Shown here piece by piece: positions 37,960 through 47,754 of a stretch of 64,000 bases of DNA (its first letter is position 1; each line of letters starts with the position of its first letter). Made by a program: the position numbers and the translations under genes. The stretch is from Aliiroseovarius sp. S1339 (GTDB lineage: Bacteria > Pseudomonadota > Alphaproteobacteria > Rhodobacterales > Rhodobacteraceae). The notes beneath the pieces are model-generated. The model was not told the DNA's origin. It did not search any database and saw only the letters and a program-made list of their open reading frames with translations. The stretch spans positions 1 to 64,000 of the forward strand of contig NZ_JALPQG010000009.1 in NCBI RefSeq assembly GCF_023195695.1. Reading direction: 5' to 3'.

Positions 37960-37989
37960 CGCGCGCCCCATTTCCCGGGGCGCGCGTTT
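37960..37989 (+). terminator. GC-rich terminator or attenuator between sucD and sucA
   Basis: Ten-base perfect stem CGCGCGCCCC (37960-37969) / GGGGCGCGCG (37977-37986) and TTT. It ends 21 bases before the sucA ATG, so it probably separates or tunes expression of sucCD and sucAB-lpdA. Confidence 0.75.
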
Positions 37990-38010
37990 ACCAATTTTCA
38001 GGTGACCCCC

Positions 38011-40989
38011 ATGACGGATCAGAGCCCGAACGACCTTTTCCACGCCTCAAGCTTCATGCAAGGCCATAACGCCGAGTATCTTGAGCAGCTATATGCGCAA
38101 TATATCAAAGACCCCAACGCGGTTGACGCCGCGTGGCATGCGTTTTTTGCCGAGCTGGGGGACGATGGCGCGGATGTGACCGCCGAGGCGGCCGGGCCGT
38201 CATGGGCGCGCAGTGATTGGCCCCCGATGCCCGATGGTGACCGTGTTCATGCGCTGGATGGCCAGTGGCCCGAAGCGCCCGAGACGGACGCCAAGGCAGC
38301 TGGGAAGAAGATCGAAGCGAAAGCGGTCGAAAAGGGCGTCAAGCTGTCGGACGATCAGGTCAAGCGGGCGGTTCTGGACAGCATCCGCGCACTGATGATC
38401 ATCCGGGCCTTCCGTATTCGCGGCCACTTGGCGGCTGATCTTGACCCGCTGGACATGCGCGACGAAAGCGAACATCCCGAGCTTGATCCGGCCTCTTATG
38501 GCTTCACCGAAGCGGACATGGATCGCCCGATCTTCATCGACAATGTGTTGGGGCTGGAAGTCGCCTCGCTGCGGCAAATTCTGGCGATTGTCAGAAGCAC
38601 GTATTGCGGCACGTTTGCCCTGCAATATATGCATATCTCGGACCCGGTTCAGTCAGCGTGGCTTAAAGAACGGATCGAAGGGTTTGACCGCGAGATTAAG
38701 TTCACCCGCGAAGGTCGAAAGGCCATCCTGAACAAGCTGGTCGAAGCCGAGGGGTTCGAGAAGTTCCTTCATGTGAAATATATGGGCACCAAACGGTTCG
38801 GTCTTGATGGCGGCGAAGCGTTGATCCCGGCGATGGAACAGATCATCAAACGCGGCGGTCAGCTTGGTCTGAAAGATATTGCCATCGGGATGCCGCACCG
38901 GGGCCGCCTGTCGGTTCTGGCCAACGTGTTGCAAAAGCCCTACCGTGCCATTTTCAACGAATTTCAGGGCGGCAGCTTCAAACCTCAGGACGTGGACGGG
39001 TCGGGTGATGTGAAATATCACCTTGGGGCTAGCTCGGACCGTGAATTTGATGACAACATCGTTCACATCAGCCTGACCGCGAACCCATCCCACCTAGAGG
39101 CCGTGAACCCGGTCGTTCTGGGCAAGGTGCGCGCCAAGCAAGAGCAGCTGAACGACAAGAACCGTGATCAGGTTTTGCCGATCCTGCTGCATGGTGACGC
39201 GGCGTTTGCCGGTCAGGGCGTTGTGGCGGAAGGCTTCGGCTTGTCGGGCCTTGTCGGCCACAAAACTGGCGGCACGATGCATATCGTGGTGAACAACCAG
39301 ATCGGATTTACCACCGCCCCGCATTTCAGCCGTTCGTCGCCTTACCCGACGGATATCGCACTGATGGTGGAAGCGCCGATTTTCCATGTGAACGGCGATG
39401 ACCCCGAAGCTGTGGTGCACGCGGCCCGCGTCGCGACCGAGTTCCGTCAGAAATTCCACAAGGATGTGGTTCTGGACATCTTCTGCTATCGCCGCTTTGG
39501 TCACAACGAAGGCGACGAGCCGATGTTCACCAACCCGTTGATGTATAAGCGGATCAAAAAGCACCCGACCACGCTTCAGATCTATACGGATCGTCTGGTG
39601 AAGGACGGATTGATTCCGGCGGGCGAGATTGAAGATCTGAAAGCCGCTTTTCAGGCCAAGATGAACGAAGAGTTCGAGGCTGGGAAAGACTACAAACCCA
39701 ACAAAGCCGATTGGCTGGACGGGCGCTGGTCGCATCTGGACAAGGAAAGCGACGAATACCAGCGCGGCAAGACCGAGATTTCGTCAGAAACTCTGGCTGA
39801 GGTCGGGAAAGCCCTGACCACGGCGCCCGAGGGTTTCCCACTGCACAAAACCGTGGGTCGCCTTCTGGACGCCAAGAAAGAGATGTTCGAAACCGGGTCC
39901 GGGTTCGACTGGGCAACCGGCGAGGCCATCGCGTTCGGCTCGCTTGTGACCGAAGGGTTCCCGGTGCGCCTGTCAGGGCAGGACGCCACACGCGGCACGT
40001 TCAGCCAGCGTCACTCCGGCCTGATCAACCAGGACACGGAAGAGCGTTACTATCCGCTCAACAACATCCGCGAGGGGCAGGCACGTTACGAAGTCATCGA
40101 CTCGATGCTGTCGGAATACGCGGTGCTGGGGTTCGAATATGGCTATTCGCTGGCCGAACCCAACGCGCTGGTAATGTGGGAGGCGCAGTTTGGCGATTTT
40201 GCCAACGGCGCGCAGATCATGTTCGACCAGTTCATCAGCTCGGGCGAAAGCAAATGGCTGCGCATGTCCGGTCTGACCGTCCTTCTGCCACATGGCTTCG
40301 AAGGGCAGGGGCCGGAACACAGCTCGGCCCGTCTGGAACGTTTCCTGCAAATGTGCGGGGGCGATAATTGGATCGTGGCCAACTGCACCACGCCCGCCAA
40401 CTATTTCCACATCCTGCGCCGCCAACTTCATCGCGGCTATCGCAAACCGCTGATCCTGATGACGCCGAAATCGCTTTTGCGTCACAAGCTGGCGGTGTCG
40501 GACGCGAAAGACTTCACCGAAGGCTCCAGCTTCCACCGCGTGCTGTGGGACGATGGCGACCGCGACAACGGCACGGGCCGGTCCGAGGCCAAGCTGGTCA
40601 CGGACAAGAAGATCAAGCGCGTCGTGATGTGTTCGGGCAAGGTCTATTACGACCTGCTGGAAGAACGCGACCGCCGCGGGATCACAGACGTCTATCTGCT
40701 GCGGCTTGAGCAGTTCTATCCCTTCCCCGCCATGTCGCTGGTGAAGGAACTGGAACGCTTCAAAGGGGCCGAAATCGTCTGGTGTCAGGAAGAGCCCAAG
40801 AACCAGGGCGCCTGGACCTTCGTTGAACCGAATATCGAATGGGTGCTGACCCGGATCGGGGCCAAGCATACGCGCCCCGACTATGTGGGGCGCCCTGCTG
40901 CGGCGTCGCCCGCAACCGGTCTGGCCTCAACGCACAAAGCACAACAAGAGGCGCTCGTGGACGCGGCGCTGAACATGGAAGGGAAATAA
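38011..40989 (+). CDS. sucA: 2-oxoglutarate dehydrogenase E1 component
   Basis: 992 residues from ATG 38011; an in-frame GTG three codons earlier is less likely. The N-terminal SSFMQGHNAEYLEQLYAQY, TPP-site GDAAFAGQGVVAE and the C-terminal HGFEGQGPEHSSARLERFL are E1o hallmarks. It decarboxylates 2-oxoglutarate and transfers succinyl to the lipoyl group of SucB. sucB starts three bases after its stop. Confidence 0.98.
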   Translation: MTDQSPNDLFHASSFMQGHNAEYLEQLYAQYIKDPNAVDAAWHAFFAELGDDGADVTAEAAGPSWARSDWPPMPDGDRVHALDGQWPEAPETDAKAAGKKIEAKAVEKGVKLSDDQVKRAVLDSIRALMIIRAFRIRGHLAADLDPLDMRDESEHPELDPASYGFTEADMDRPIFIDNVLGLEVASLRQILAIVRSTYCGTFALQYMHISDPVQSAWLKERIEGFDREIKFTREGRKAILNKLVEAEGFEKFLHVKYMGTKRFGLDGGEALIPAMEQIIKRGGQLGLKDIAIGMPHRGRLSVLANVLQKPYRAIFNEFQGGSFKPQDVDGSGDVKYHLGASSDREFDDNIVHISLTANPSHLEAVNPVVLGKVRAKQEQLNDKNRDQVLPILLHGDAAFAGQGVVAEGFGLSGLVGHKTGGTMHIVVNNQIGFTTAPHFSRSSPYPTDIALMVEAPIFHVNGDDPEAVVHAARVATEFRQKFHKDVVLDIFCYRRFGHNEGDEPMFTNPLMYKRIKKHPTTLQIYTDRLVKDGLIPAGEIEDLKAAFQAKMNEEFEAGKDYKPNKADWLDGRWSHLDKESDEYQRGKTEISSETLAEVGKALTTAPEGFPLHKTVGRLLDAKKEMFETGSGFDWATGEAIAFGSLVTEGFPVRLSGQDATRGTFSQRHSGLINQDTEERYYPLNNIREGQARYEVIDSMLSEYAVLGFEYGYSLAEPNALVMWEAQFGDFANGAQIMFDQFISSGESKWLRMSGLTVLLPHGFEGQGPEHSSARLERFLQMCGGDNWIVANCTTPANYFHILRRQLHRGYRKPLILMTPKSLLRHKLAVSDAKDFTEGSSFHRVLWDDGDRDNGTGRSEAKLVTDKKIKRVVMCSGKVYYDLLEERDRRGITDVYLLRLEQFYPFPAMSLVKELERFKGAEIVWCQEEPKNQGAWTFVEPNIEWVLTRIGAKHTRPDYVGRPAAASPATGLASTHKAQQEALVDAALNMEGK

Positions 40990-40992
40990 GCC

Positions 40993-42492
40993 ATGAGCAT
41001 CGAAGTAAGGGTCCCCACACTGGGTGAAAGCGTCACCGAAGCCACCGTCGCCACTTGGTTCAAGAAACCGGGCGATGCGGTCGCGGTCGATGAAATGCTC
41101 TGCGAGCTTGAAACCGACAAAGTAACCGTTGAAGTGCCATCGCCTGCCGCTGGCACGATGGGCGAGATCGTCGCTGCCGAAGGCGAAACCGTAGGCGTTG
41201 ACGCGCTTCTGGCAACCATCGGTGAAGGCGAAGGGGCCGCCCCCGCGCCTGCTGCGAAGCCCAAGGCCGAAGCGGCCCCCGCTGCATCAGGTGGCGAAGG
41301 TCAGGCCGTGGACGTGATGGTCCCCAGCCTTGGCGAAAGCGTGACCGAGGCCACTGTGTCCAGCTGGTTCAAGCAAGTCGGCGACACCGTCGCGCAAGAT
41401 GAAATGCTGTGCGAACTTGAAACCGACAAAGTGTCGGTCGAAGTGCCAGCGCCCGCCGCTGGTGTGCTGACAGAGATCCTCGCCGCCGAAGGGACCACGG
41501 TTGATGCCTCGGCCAAGCTAGCCGTTCTGTCGTCGGGCACTGGTGCCGCCGTCGCACCCGCCGCCAGCGCACCCGCTGCCGCGTCGTCGGCTGCGGCCAC
41601 TGGCAAGGATATCGAAGACGCGCCCTCGGCCAAGAAAGCCATGGCAGAAGCCGGTTTGAAGCCGGGCGACGTGCAAGGCACAGGCCGCGATGGTCGCGTG
41701 ATGAAGCATGACGTTGCTGCTGCTGTGGCCGCACCGAAAGCTGCCCCTGCGCCCGCTGCTGTCCCGGCTGCCCCGCGTGCCGCTGGTGATGCGTCCCGCG
41801 AAGAGCGTGTGAAGATGACCCGCCTGCGCCAGACCATCGCGCGCCGTCTGAAAGACAGCCAGAACACCGCCGCCATGCTGACCACCTATAACGAGGTCGA
41901 CATGACGGAGGTGATGGCGCTGCGCAACGAATACAAAGCCGAGTTTGAAAAGAAACACGGCGTGCGTCTGGGCTTCATGTCCTTCTTCACCAAGGCCTGC
42001 TGTCATGCGCTGAAGGAAGTGCCCGAAGTGAATGCGGAAATTGACGGCACCGACATCGTTTACAAGAACTACGTGAATATGGGCGTCGCTGCTGGCACCC
42101 CCACGGGTCTTGTGGTGCCGGTGATCAACGATGCCGACGCGATGTCCTTCGCCACGATCGAAAAGTCGATTGCCGAAAAAGGCCGCCGCGCCCGTGACGG
42201 CAAGCTGTCGATGGAAGAGATGCAGGGCGGCACCTTCACCATCTCGAACGGCGGTGTCTATGGCTCGCTCATGTCCTCGCCGATCCTGAACCCGCCGCAA
42301 TCGGGTATCCTTGGCATGCACAAAATCCAAGACCGCCCCATGGCGATCAACGGAGAGGTCGTCATCCGCCCGATGATGTATCTGGCGCTGTCCTATGACC
42401 ACCGGATCGTGGACGGCAAAGGCGCCGTGACCTTCCTTGTGCGCGTGAAAGAGGCGCTTGAGGATCCGCGTCGGTTGTTGATGGATTTGTGA
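40993..42492 (+). CDS. sucB: Dihydrolipoamide succinyltransferase (E2) with two lipoyl domains
   Basis: 499 residues. Two lipoyl domains, each with the lipoylated Lys in ELETDKV (about residues 1-77 and 102-178), are joined by Ala/Pro linkers. A peripheral-subunit-binding domain (around [20 protein letters not shown]) and the catalytic domain ending in [16 protein letters not shown] follow. E. coli SucB has one lipoyl domain, so this is the two-domain form. The stop shares one base with the next gene's ATG. Confidence 0.98.
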   Translation: MSIEVRVPTLGESVTEATVATWFKKPGDAVAVDEMLCELETDKVTVEVPSPAAGTMGEIVAAEGETVGVDALLATIGEGEGAAPAPAAKPKAEAAPAASGGEGQAVDVMVPSLGESVTEATVSSWFKQVGDTVAQDEMLCELETDKVSVEVPAPAAGVLTEILAAEGTTVDASAKLAVLSSGTGAAVAPAASAPAAASSAAATGKDIEDAPSAKKAMAEAGLKPGDVQGTGRDGRVMKHDVAAAVAAPKAAPAPAAVPAAPRAAGDASREERVKMTRLRQTIARRLKDSQNTAAMLTTYNEVDMTEVMALRNEYKAEFEKKHGVRLGFMSFFTKACCHALKEVPEVNAEIDGTDIVYKNYVNMGVAAGTPTGLVVPVINDADAMSFATIEKSIAEKGRRARDGKLSMEEMQGGTFTISNGGVYGSLMSSPILNPPQSGILGMHKIQDRPMAINGEVVIRPMMYLALSYDHRIVDGKGAVTFLVRVKEALEDPRRLLMDL

Positions 42493-43208
42493 TGCTAAGT
42501 CTACTTTCACCTGATGACTATGAGGATCTGCCGGATGAGCCAATGGCAAAATGGATTCATCTTGAACGGGTCTCTAGGGCACGTCTGAAGCACCTCGTTG
42601 AGACAAGCGAAGAACCCTCACTAGTGAAGCGAGCGAAACTTCAATATATGAAGACTATCTCTGCCGCAGCGAAAGCCTCTGGGATTGACGGAATTGCTGT
42701 CCCCCCTGGTGCCGACCCCACCAATGGGTTGGATAACTTCTTGACCGACGTCGAAGCAGAAGTTGCTACAATTCTGCTGACGAATGCCATTGCTCACCAT
42801 TCTTTTGGAGTGAAAATCTCCGATGGGCCCAAGAAGAAGATCAGGTTGCTCGTTGCCGAAGTTCAAGAGACCATACCCGATCTGAAACTCGCTACAAGAA
42901 GGTCGAAAAAGCTTAATGACGCTTTAATAGCGTTCTTGGAAGAACTTGACGCACCTAGGGCGCGCTTCGCCGTAGGTAGCTCTCAATTGGTTGTCGCTCT
43001 GACGATCCTAAATCTGGCCGTCACCACCATAGGCAGTGGGGACGAAGCACTTGAGAACATAATGGAAATTCAGTCGATCTGGGGCGAGGAGCACGAGAGA
43101 CACGAGAGTGAGAAGCTAGGGATATCTTATCAAAGGCCGGTCGCACTAATTGAGGCCCCTAAACCACCTGCTAACCAGCCGGACATTGACGAGGCTAATG
43201 ACCCCTGA
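42492..43208 (+). CDS. Unrecognised protein coupled to sucB
   Basis: 238 residues from ATG 42492, which overlaps the sucB stop as TGATG. I do not recognise a family. The N-terminal half is charged and helical (ERVSRARLKHLVETSEEPSL), the centre has VEAEVATILLTNAIAHHSFG, and a hydrophobic helix (SQLVVALTILNLAVTTIG) lies near residue 170. The tail is Pro-rich. By eye it is clearly more AT-rich than sucB and lpdA, with codon use unlike theirs, so it looks acquired. It splits the E2 gene from lpdA and overlaps the MAPEG gene by 11 bases. Confidence 0.7.
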   Translation: MLSLLSPDDYEDLPDEPMAKWIHLERVSRARLKHLVETSEEPSLVKRAKLQYMKTISAAAKASGIDGIAVPPGADPTNGLDNFLTDVEAEVATILLTNAIAHHSFGVKISDGPKKKIRLLVAEVQETIPDLKLATRRSKKLNDALIAFLEELDAPRARFAVGSSQLVVALTILNLAVTTIGSGDEALENIMEIQSIWGEEHERHESEKLGISYQRPVALIEAPKPPANQPDIDEANDP

Positions 43209-43587
43209 ACTAACCGCCCTAGCCCTCGCGGGCCTGCTGCAAGTGGTCCAGTTTTCCATCTATTCGGTGCTGGCGCAGATGCAGGTGGGGTCGAAATACG
43301 CGGCCTCGCCCCGTGACAAGCCGCGGGAGCTGACGGGCAAGGCGGGGCGTGCGCAGCGGGCGATGAACAACCATTTCGAAGGGCTGATCCTGTTCACCGC
43401 CGCCGTGGTCGTCGTCACGCTATCGGGTCAGTCCACCGCGACGACCGTGACATGCGCCTATATCTATCTGGCCGCGCGGCTTTTGTATCTTCCCGCCTAC
43501 CTGTTTGGCTGGTCGCCTTGGCGGTCGCTGATCTGGTTCGTGGGTTTCATCGCGACGACCGTGATGTTGATCTCGGCGCTCATATGA
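43198..43587 (+). CDS. MAPEG-family membrane protein
   Basis: 129 residues from ATG 43198, overlapping the preceding gene's end by 11 bases. Four membrane helices; RAQRAMNNHFEGLILFTAAV is the MAPEG core, and YLAARLLYLPAYLFGWSPWR the second motif. The family includes membrane glutathione transferases and eicosanoid enzymes; bacterial members mostly lack a known substrate. It lies 87 bases before lpdA in the odh operon. Confidence 0.88.
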   Translation: MTPELTALALAGLLQVVQFSIYSVLAQMQVGSKYAASPRDKPRELTGKAGRAQRAMNNHFEGLILFTAAVVVVTLSGQSTATTVTCAYIYLAARLLYLPAYLFGWSPWRSLIWFVGFIATTVMLISALI

Positions 43588-43674
43588 ATATCACTAGGCA
43601 AGAATGCTCCGGGGTGAGCGGGACGATGGCGGACATGCGCCGCGCCCAGACCCCAAATGAAAGGAACGAGACAC

Positions 43675-45060
43675 ATGGCAGACTATGACGTAATCATCAT
43701 CGGCGGTGGCCCGGGCGGCTATGTCTGCGCGATCCGGTGCGCTCAGCTTGGCCTGAAAACCGCCTGCGTCGAAGGGCGCGAGACGCTGGGCGGCACCTGT
43801 CTGAACGTCGGCTGCATCCCGTCCAAGGCGCTGCTTCACGCCTCCCACAGCCTGCACGAGGCCGAGCACAACTTCGCCAAGATGGGCCTGAAGGGGAAGT
43901 CCCCCTCGGTCGATTGGAAGCAGATGCTGGCCTATAAGGATGACGTCATCGGTCAGAACACCAAGGGCATCGAGTTCCTGTTCAAGAAAAACAAGGTCGA
44001 CTGGATCAAGGGCTGGGCGTCGATCCCCGCCGCCGGTCAGGTCAAGGTGGGTGACGACGTCCACAACGCGAAGAACATCGTGATTGCCTCCGGGTCCGAG
44101 CCGTCGACCCTGCCGGGCGTCGAGGTGGACGAGAAGGTCGTCGTGACCTCCACTGGGGCGCTTGAGTTGCCGAAGGTTCCAAAGAAAATGGTTGTGATCG
44201 GCGCAGGTGTGATCGGGCTGGAAATGGGGTCGGTCTATGCACGTCTGGGCGCCGAGGTGACGGTCGTTGAATTCCTTGACGCGATCACGCCGGGGATGGA
44301 CAGCGACCTTGCCAAGACCTTCCAGCGCGCGCTGAAAAAGCAGGGGCTGAGCTTTATCATGGGTGCGGCTGTTCAGAATGTGGATGCCAAGAAAACCAAG
44401 GCGACCGTGAACTACAAGCTGCGCAAGGATGACAGCGAGCACGCGATTGACGCGGATGTGGTGCTGGTTGCCACCGGACGCCGTCCGTATGTCGAAGGTT
44501 TGGGATTGGACGCGCTGGGCGTGAAAATGACCGAACGGGGTCAGATCGCGACCGACCATTGGAAAACCTCGGTACCGGGCGTCTGGGCCATTGGCGACGT
44601 CATCGAAGGCCCGATGCTGGCCCACAAGGCCGAAGATGAAGGCATGGCCGCCGCAGAAGCCATCGCAGGTCAGGCCGGTCACGTGAATTACGATGTCATT
44701 CCGGGGGTGGTCTATACCGCGCCGGAAGTTGCCTCTGTCGGCAAGACCGAAGAAGAGCTGAAGAAAGAAGGCCGCGCCTATAAGGTCGGCAAGTTCAGCT
44801 TCATGGGCAATGGTCGTGCGAAAGCCGTGTTCCAAGGCGAGGGTTTTGTGAAAATCTTGGCCGATAAAGACACCGACCGCGTTCTGGGTGTCCACATCAT
44901 GGGCCCCGCAGCGGGCGAATTGATCCACGAGGCTTGCGTGCTGATGGAATTCGGCGGCTCGGCCGAGGATCTGGCCCGCACCTGCCACGCCCACCCGACC
45001 TTCTCGGAAGCAGTGCGAGAGGCGGCGCTGGCTTGTGGAGATGGCGCGATCCACGCGTAA
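43675..45060 (+). CDS. lpdA: Dihydrolipoyl dehydrogenase (E3)
   Basis: 461 residues from ATG 43675, which has AAGGAAC upstream; the frame opens six codons earlier. FAD-binding [15 protein letters not shown], redox disulfide [19 protein letters not shown]-binding [19 protein letters not shown] and the catalytic His-Glu in [13 protein letters not shown]. It reoxidises the lipoyl groups of SucB and probably of other 2-oxoacid dehydrogenases. Last gene of the odh run. Confidence 0.98.
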   Translation: MADYDVIIIGGGPGGYVCAIRCAQLGLKTACVEGRETLGGTCLNVGCIPSKALLHASHSLHEAEHNFAKMGLKGKSPSVDWKQMLAYKDDVIGQNTKGIEFLFKKNKVDWIKGWASIPAAGQVKVGDDVHNAKNIVIASGSEPSTLPGVEVDEKVVVTSTGALELPKVPKKMVVIGAGVIGLEMGSVYARLGAEVTVVEFLDAITPGMDSDLAKTFQRALKKQGLSFIMGAAVQNVDAKKTKATVNYKLRKDDSEHAIDADVVLVATGRRPYVEGLGLDALGVKMTERGQIATDHWKTSVPGVWAIGDVIEGPMLAHKAEDEGMAAAEAIAGQAGHVNYDVIPGVVYTAPEVASVGKTEEELKKEGRAYKVGKFSFMGNGRAKAVFQGEGFVKILADKDTDRVLGVHIMGPAAGELIHEACVLMEFGGSAEDLARTCHAHPTFSEAVREAALACGDGAIHA

Positions 45061-45080
45061 GCCGCTTTAAGCGCGCAAGA

Positions 45081-45113
45081 AAAAAGCCACCGGAGCGATC
45101 CGGTGGCTTTCGT
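45081..45113. terminator. Bidirectional terminator between lpdA and the AGCS gene
   Basis: AGCCACCGG (45085-45093) pairs with CCGGTGGCT (45100-45108) over loop AGCGAT. The A run before it gives a T run for leftward transcripts; TTTCGTGTTT serves rightward ones. Confidence 0.9.
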
Positions 45114-45135
45114 GTTTCAGCAACCTTGCGTCAGG

Positions 45136-46680
45136 TCAGTGGAACTTCTTGATTTCACCCGACTTGAGACGCGACAGATAGCTGTCAAGCTCGCGCTTCA
45201 CGATCGGCATCAGGAAGTACAGCGCCACGATGTTCACGACCGCCATGGCAAAGATCGCCGCGTCCGAGAAGTCGATGACGGGGCCAAGGTTGGCCGACGC
45301 ACCGATCACCACGAAGATGCAAAAGATCACTTTGAACACGATTTCCTTCGTGTGGCCTTCACCAAACAGGAATGTCCAAGCCTTTAGGCCATAGTAGGAC
45401 CAGCTGATCATGGTCGAGAAGGCGAACAGGATCACCGCGATGGCCAGCACATACTTGAACCAACCAAAAGACGCCGAGAACGCCGCCGAGGTCAGCGCCA
45501 CGCCCTTGTTGCCATCGATGGTCTGAATGGTCGCTCCGCCTTCGTCCAGCAGATACAAGCCAGTTGCCGGGTCACTGACCAATTGCCCTGTGATGATGAT
45601 CACAAGCGCGGTCATAGTGCAGATCACGACAGTGTCGATAAACGGCTCAAGCAGGGATACGAAGCCTTCAGTGATCGGCTCTTTGGTGCGCACCGCCGAG
45701 TGGGCAATCGCTGCCGAACCAACGCCAGCTTCGTTCGAAAACGCCGCCCGTTTGAAGCCCTGGATCAGTGCGCCGACCATACCACCAGCAACGCCAAGAC
45801 CGGTGAAGGCACCTGCGAAGATCTGGCCGAAAGCCCAGCCGATCATGTTGGCATTCATCAACAGGATGACCAAAGCGGTCAGCACGTAAAGAACACCCAT
45901 GAACGGGACGACCTTCTCGGTCACGCTGGCAATGGATTTCAGGCCACCAATAATGACAGCGAAGACGATTGCGGCGAAAACGATACCGGTGATCCAGCCG
46001 GGGAAGTCACCGACCACGTTGGCAATCTGTGCGTGCGCCTGATTGGCCTGGAACATATTGCCACCACCAAGGGAGCCCAAGATACAAAAGACCGAAAACA
46101 GGACCGCCATGAACTTGCCAGCTGGCAAATTACGCTCGGCAAACCCTTTGGTCATGTAATACATCGGGCCACCCGATACGGTGCCGTCTTCGTATTCGTT
46201 GCGGTATTTTACCCCCAATGTGCATTCGGTGAATTTCGACGCCATCCCCATCAGACCTGCAAGGATCATCCAGAACGTGGCGCCCGGCCCGCCGATGCCG
46301 ACAGCGACGGCCACACCTGCGATATTGCCAAGGCCGACGGTGCCGGACAAAGCGGTCGCCAGCGCTTGGAAGTGGCTGACCTCGCCCGCGTCATTGGGAT
46401 CAGAGTAATCGCCCTTCACGAGCGAGATCGAGTGCGGGAAAGCCCGGAACTGGATCAGGCCGAAATAGATCGTGAAGATCGTTGCCGCGACCACCAGCCA
46501 CGCCACGATCCAAGGAAAGGACGTGCCGGGGAAGGGGCTGAAGATGAAGCTCACGAACCAACCGGTTGAGCTTGCAAAGATATCGTTGATTTTTTGGTCC
46601 ATGGATTGGGCCAATGCGGGCGCTGTCGCTGCCAACATGGCCGGCGCGGATACGGCCGCCGCCTTGAATGTCTTATTCAT
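45136..46680 (-). CDS. Sodium:alanine (AGCS) symporter
   Basis: 514 residues, about ten membrane helices. AGCS motifs: GNIAGVAVAVGIGGPGATFWM and AAFSNEAGVGSAAIAHSAV. It imports alanine or glycine with sodium. The first 26 residues look like a cleavable Sec signal (PAMLAATAPALAQ), followed by a periplasmic stretch, which is unusual for the family. ATG 46680 is 21 bases after a UspA gene on the same strand. Divergent from an Lrp/AsnC regulator, the likely controller. Confidence 0.92.
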   Translation of the reverse strand: MNKTFKAAAVSAPAMLAATAPALAQSMDQKINDIFASSTGWFVSFIFSPFPGTSFPWIVAWLVVAATIFTIYFGLIQFRAFPHSISLVKGDYSDPNDAGEVSHFQALATALSGTVGLGNIAGVAVAVGIGGPGATFWMILAGLMGMASKFTECTLGVKYRNEYEDGTVSGGPMYYMTKGFAERNLPAGKFMAVLFSVFCILGSLGGGNMFQANQAHAQIANVVGDFPGWITGIVFAAIVFAVIIGGLKSIASVTEKVVPFMGVLYVLTALVILLMNANMIGWAFGQIFAGAFTGLGVAGGMVGALIQGFKRAAFSNEAGVGSAAIAHSAVRTKEPITEGFVSLLEPFIDTVVICTMTALVIIITGQLVSDPATGLYLLDEGGATIQTIDGNKGVALTSAAFSASFGWFKYVLAIAVILFAFSTMISWSYYGLKAWTFLFGEGHTKEIVFKVIFCIFVVIGASANLGPVIDFSDAAIFAMAVVNIVALYFLMPIVKRELDSYLSRLKSGEIKKFH

Positions 46681-46701
46681 AACTATCCCTGTTCATTTTT
46701 G

Positions 46702-47136
46702 TTATGGAACAATGGTGACGGGCACGGGCGAAATCTGCGCCAGAGTCCCCGCGACGGAGCCGAAGATGCGAGATGACAAGCCAGAGCTTCCGGTCCGTCC
46801 CACAACGATCTGAGTTGCGCCTTCGGCTTTCACGATGTCACACAGTGTATCTGCGATGCCGCCGTATTTCAGAGCGGTGGTAACTTTGACCCCACTTTTT
46901 TCCAGACTTTTGACAATCGGGGCAAGGATGGCTGTTTCTGCGCGCTCAAGCTCCTCGCCACGGCGCTTGTGGCGCTCTTCCAGCTCGTCCGGTGTCAGGA
47001 ATGAATAGGGCGACCATTCCAACACATGGGCGACCACGATAGCAGCACCTTGTGATTTGGCCAGTCCGATTGCGAAATCCAGCGTCGCTTTAGTGCTGTC
47101 ACTGCTATCGTATCCGACGACGATCTTATTGGACAT
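46702..47136 (-). CDS. Universal stress protein (single domain)
   Basis: 144 residues. Starts KIVVGYDSSDSTKATLDFAI and ends with the ATP-binding pattern GRTGSSGLSSRIFGSVAG. It is an ATP-binding Usp, commonly seen next to membrane transporters, where it may modulate the partner. First gene of an apparent two-gene unit with the AGCS symporter. GGGAGG precedes ATG 47136. Confidence 0.92.
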   Translation of the reverse strand: MSNKIVVGYDSSDSTKATLDFAIGLAKSQGAAIVVAHVLEWSPYSFLTPDELEERHKRRGEELERAETAILAPIVKSLEKSGVKVTTALKYGGIADTLCDIVKAEGATQIVVGRTGSSGLSSRIFGSVAGTLAQISPVPVTIVP

Positions 47137-47282
47137 TTTCTTCCTCCCTTGGGTGAACGTGTCACGTGTTAAGTAACTCTAGACTAGCAATGCATCACTT
47201 GGAAAGGTTACTTAATTTCTTGCGGTGAGGGATAATTTACGTAAAAACTACTGCTTACGGAAAAATATTAGGAAAATTTACA

Positions 47283-47738
47283 ATGGATCAGTTAGACACT
47301 CGAATTCTTTCCATCCTTCAGTTGGATGGGGCGATTTCGATGTCCAAGCTGTCTGATAAAGTGGGTTTGTCGATCTCGGCGTGCCATCGGCGGGTTAAAT
47401 TATTGGAAGCGAATGGGCTGATCACCAATTACGCCGCGCGTCTGAATCGCAAGGCGATCGGGCTGGAAATTCAGGTCTTCATTGAGGCGAAGCTGGTCAG
47501 CCAGCGGCGCGAGGATATACAAGCCTTTGAGGCGGCAATCCTTGAAATGCCTGAGGTTCTGGAATGTCATCTGATCTCGGGCGAGTTCGACTACCTGCTT
47601 AGGGTGGCCGCAAGAAATACCGAGGATTACGAGAAGCTTTATCGCGAACGCCTGTCCTCCATTCCATCCTTCGCGCAGATGAAAACCCTGCTGAGCCTGT
47701 CAACGGTTAAGGAATTTAGGGGGTTTCATCTGGGTTAG
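47283..47738 (+). CDS. Lrp/AsnC-family regulator
   Basis: 151 residues. N-terminal helix-turn-helix (MSKLSDKVGLSISACHRRVK) and C-terminal RAM ligand domain with LECHLISGEFDYLLRVAA. Such regulators sense amino acids. The divergent neighbours (UspA and alanine symporter, 146 bases apart) are the most likely targets. The intergenic stretch is AT-rich, as expected for an Lrp-type region, but no clear operator was picked out by eye. Confidence 0.92.
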   Translation: MDQLDTRILSILQLDGAISMSKLSDKVGLSISACHRRVKLLEANGLITNYAARLNRKAIGLEIQVFIEAKLVSQRREDIQAFEAAILEMPEVLECHLISGEFDYLLRVAARNTEDYEKLYRERLSSIPSFAQMKTLLSLSTVKEFRGFHLG

Positions 47739-47754
47739 CGTGTGGCCAGCAGGG

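Noticed and set aside
43594-45054. 486-codon minus-strand open frame opposite lpdA
   Set aside because: Antisense shadow of a fully motif-supported E3 gene.
45583-46569. 328-codon plus-strand open frame opposite the AGCS gene
   Set aside because: His/Asp/Arg-rich translation typical of an antisense frame of a membrane protein; no start signal.
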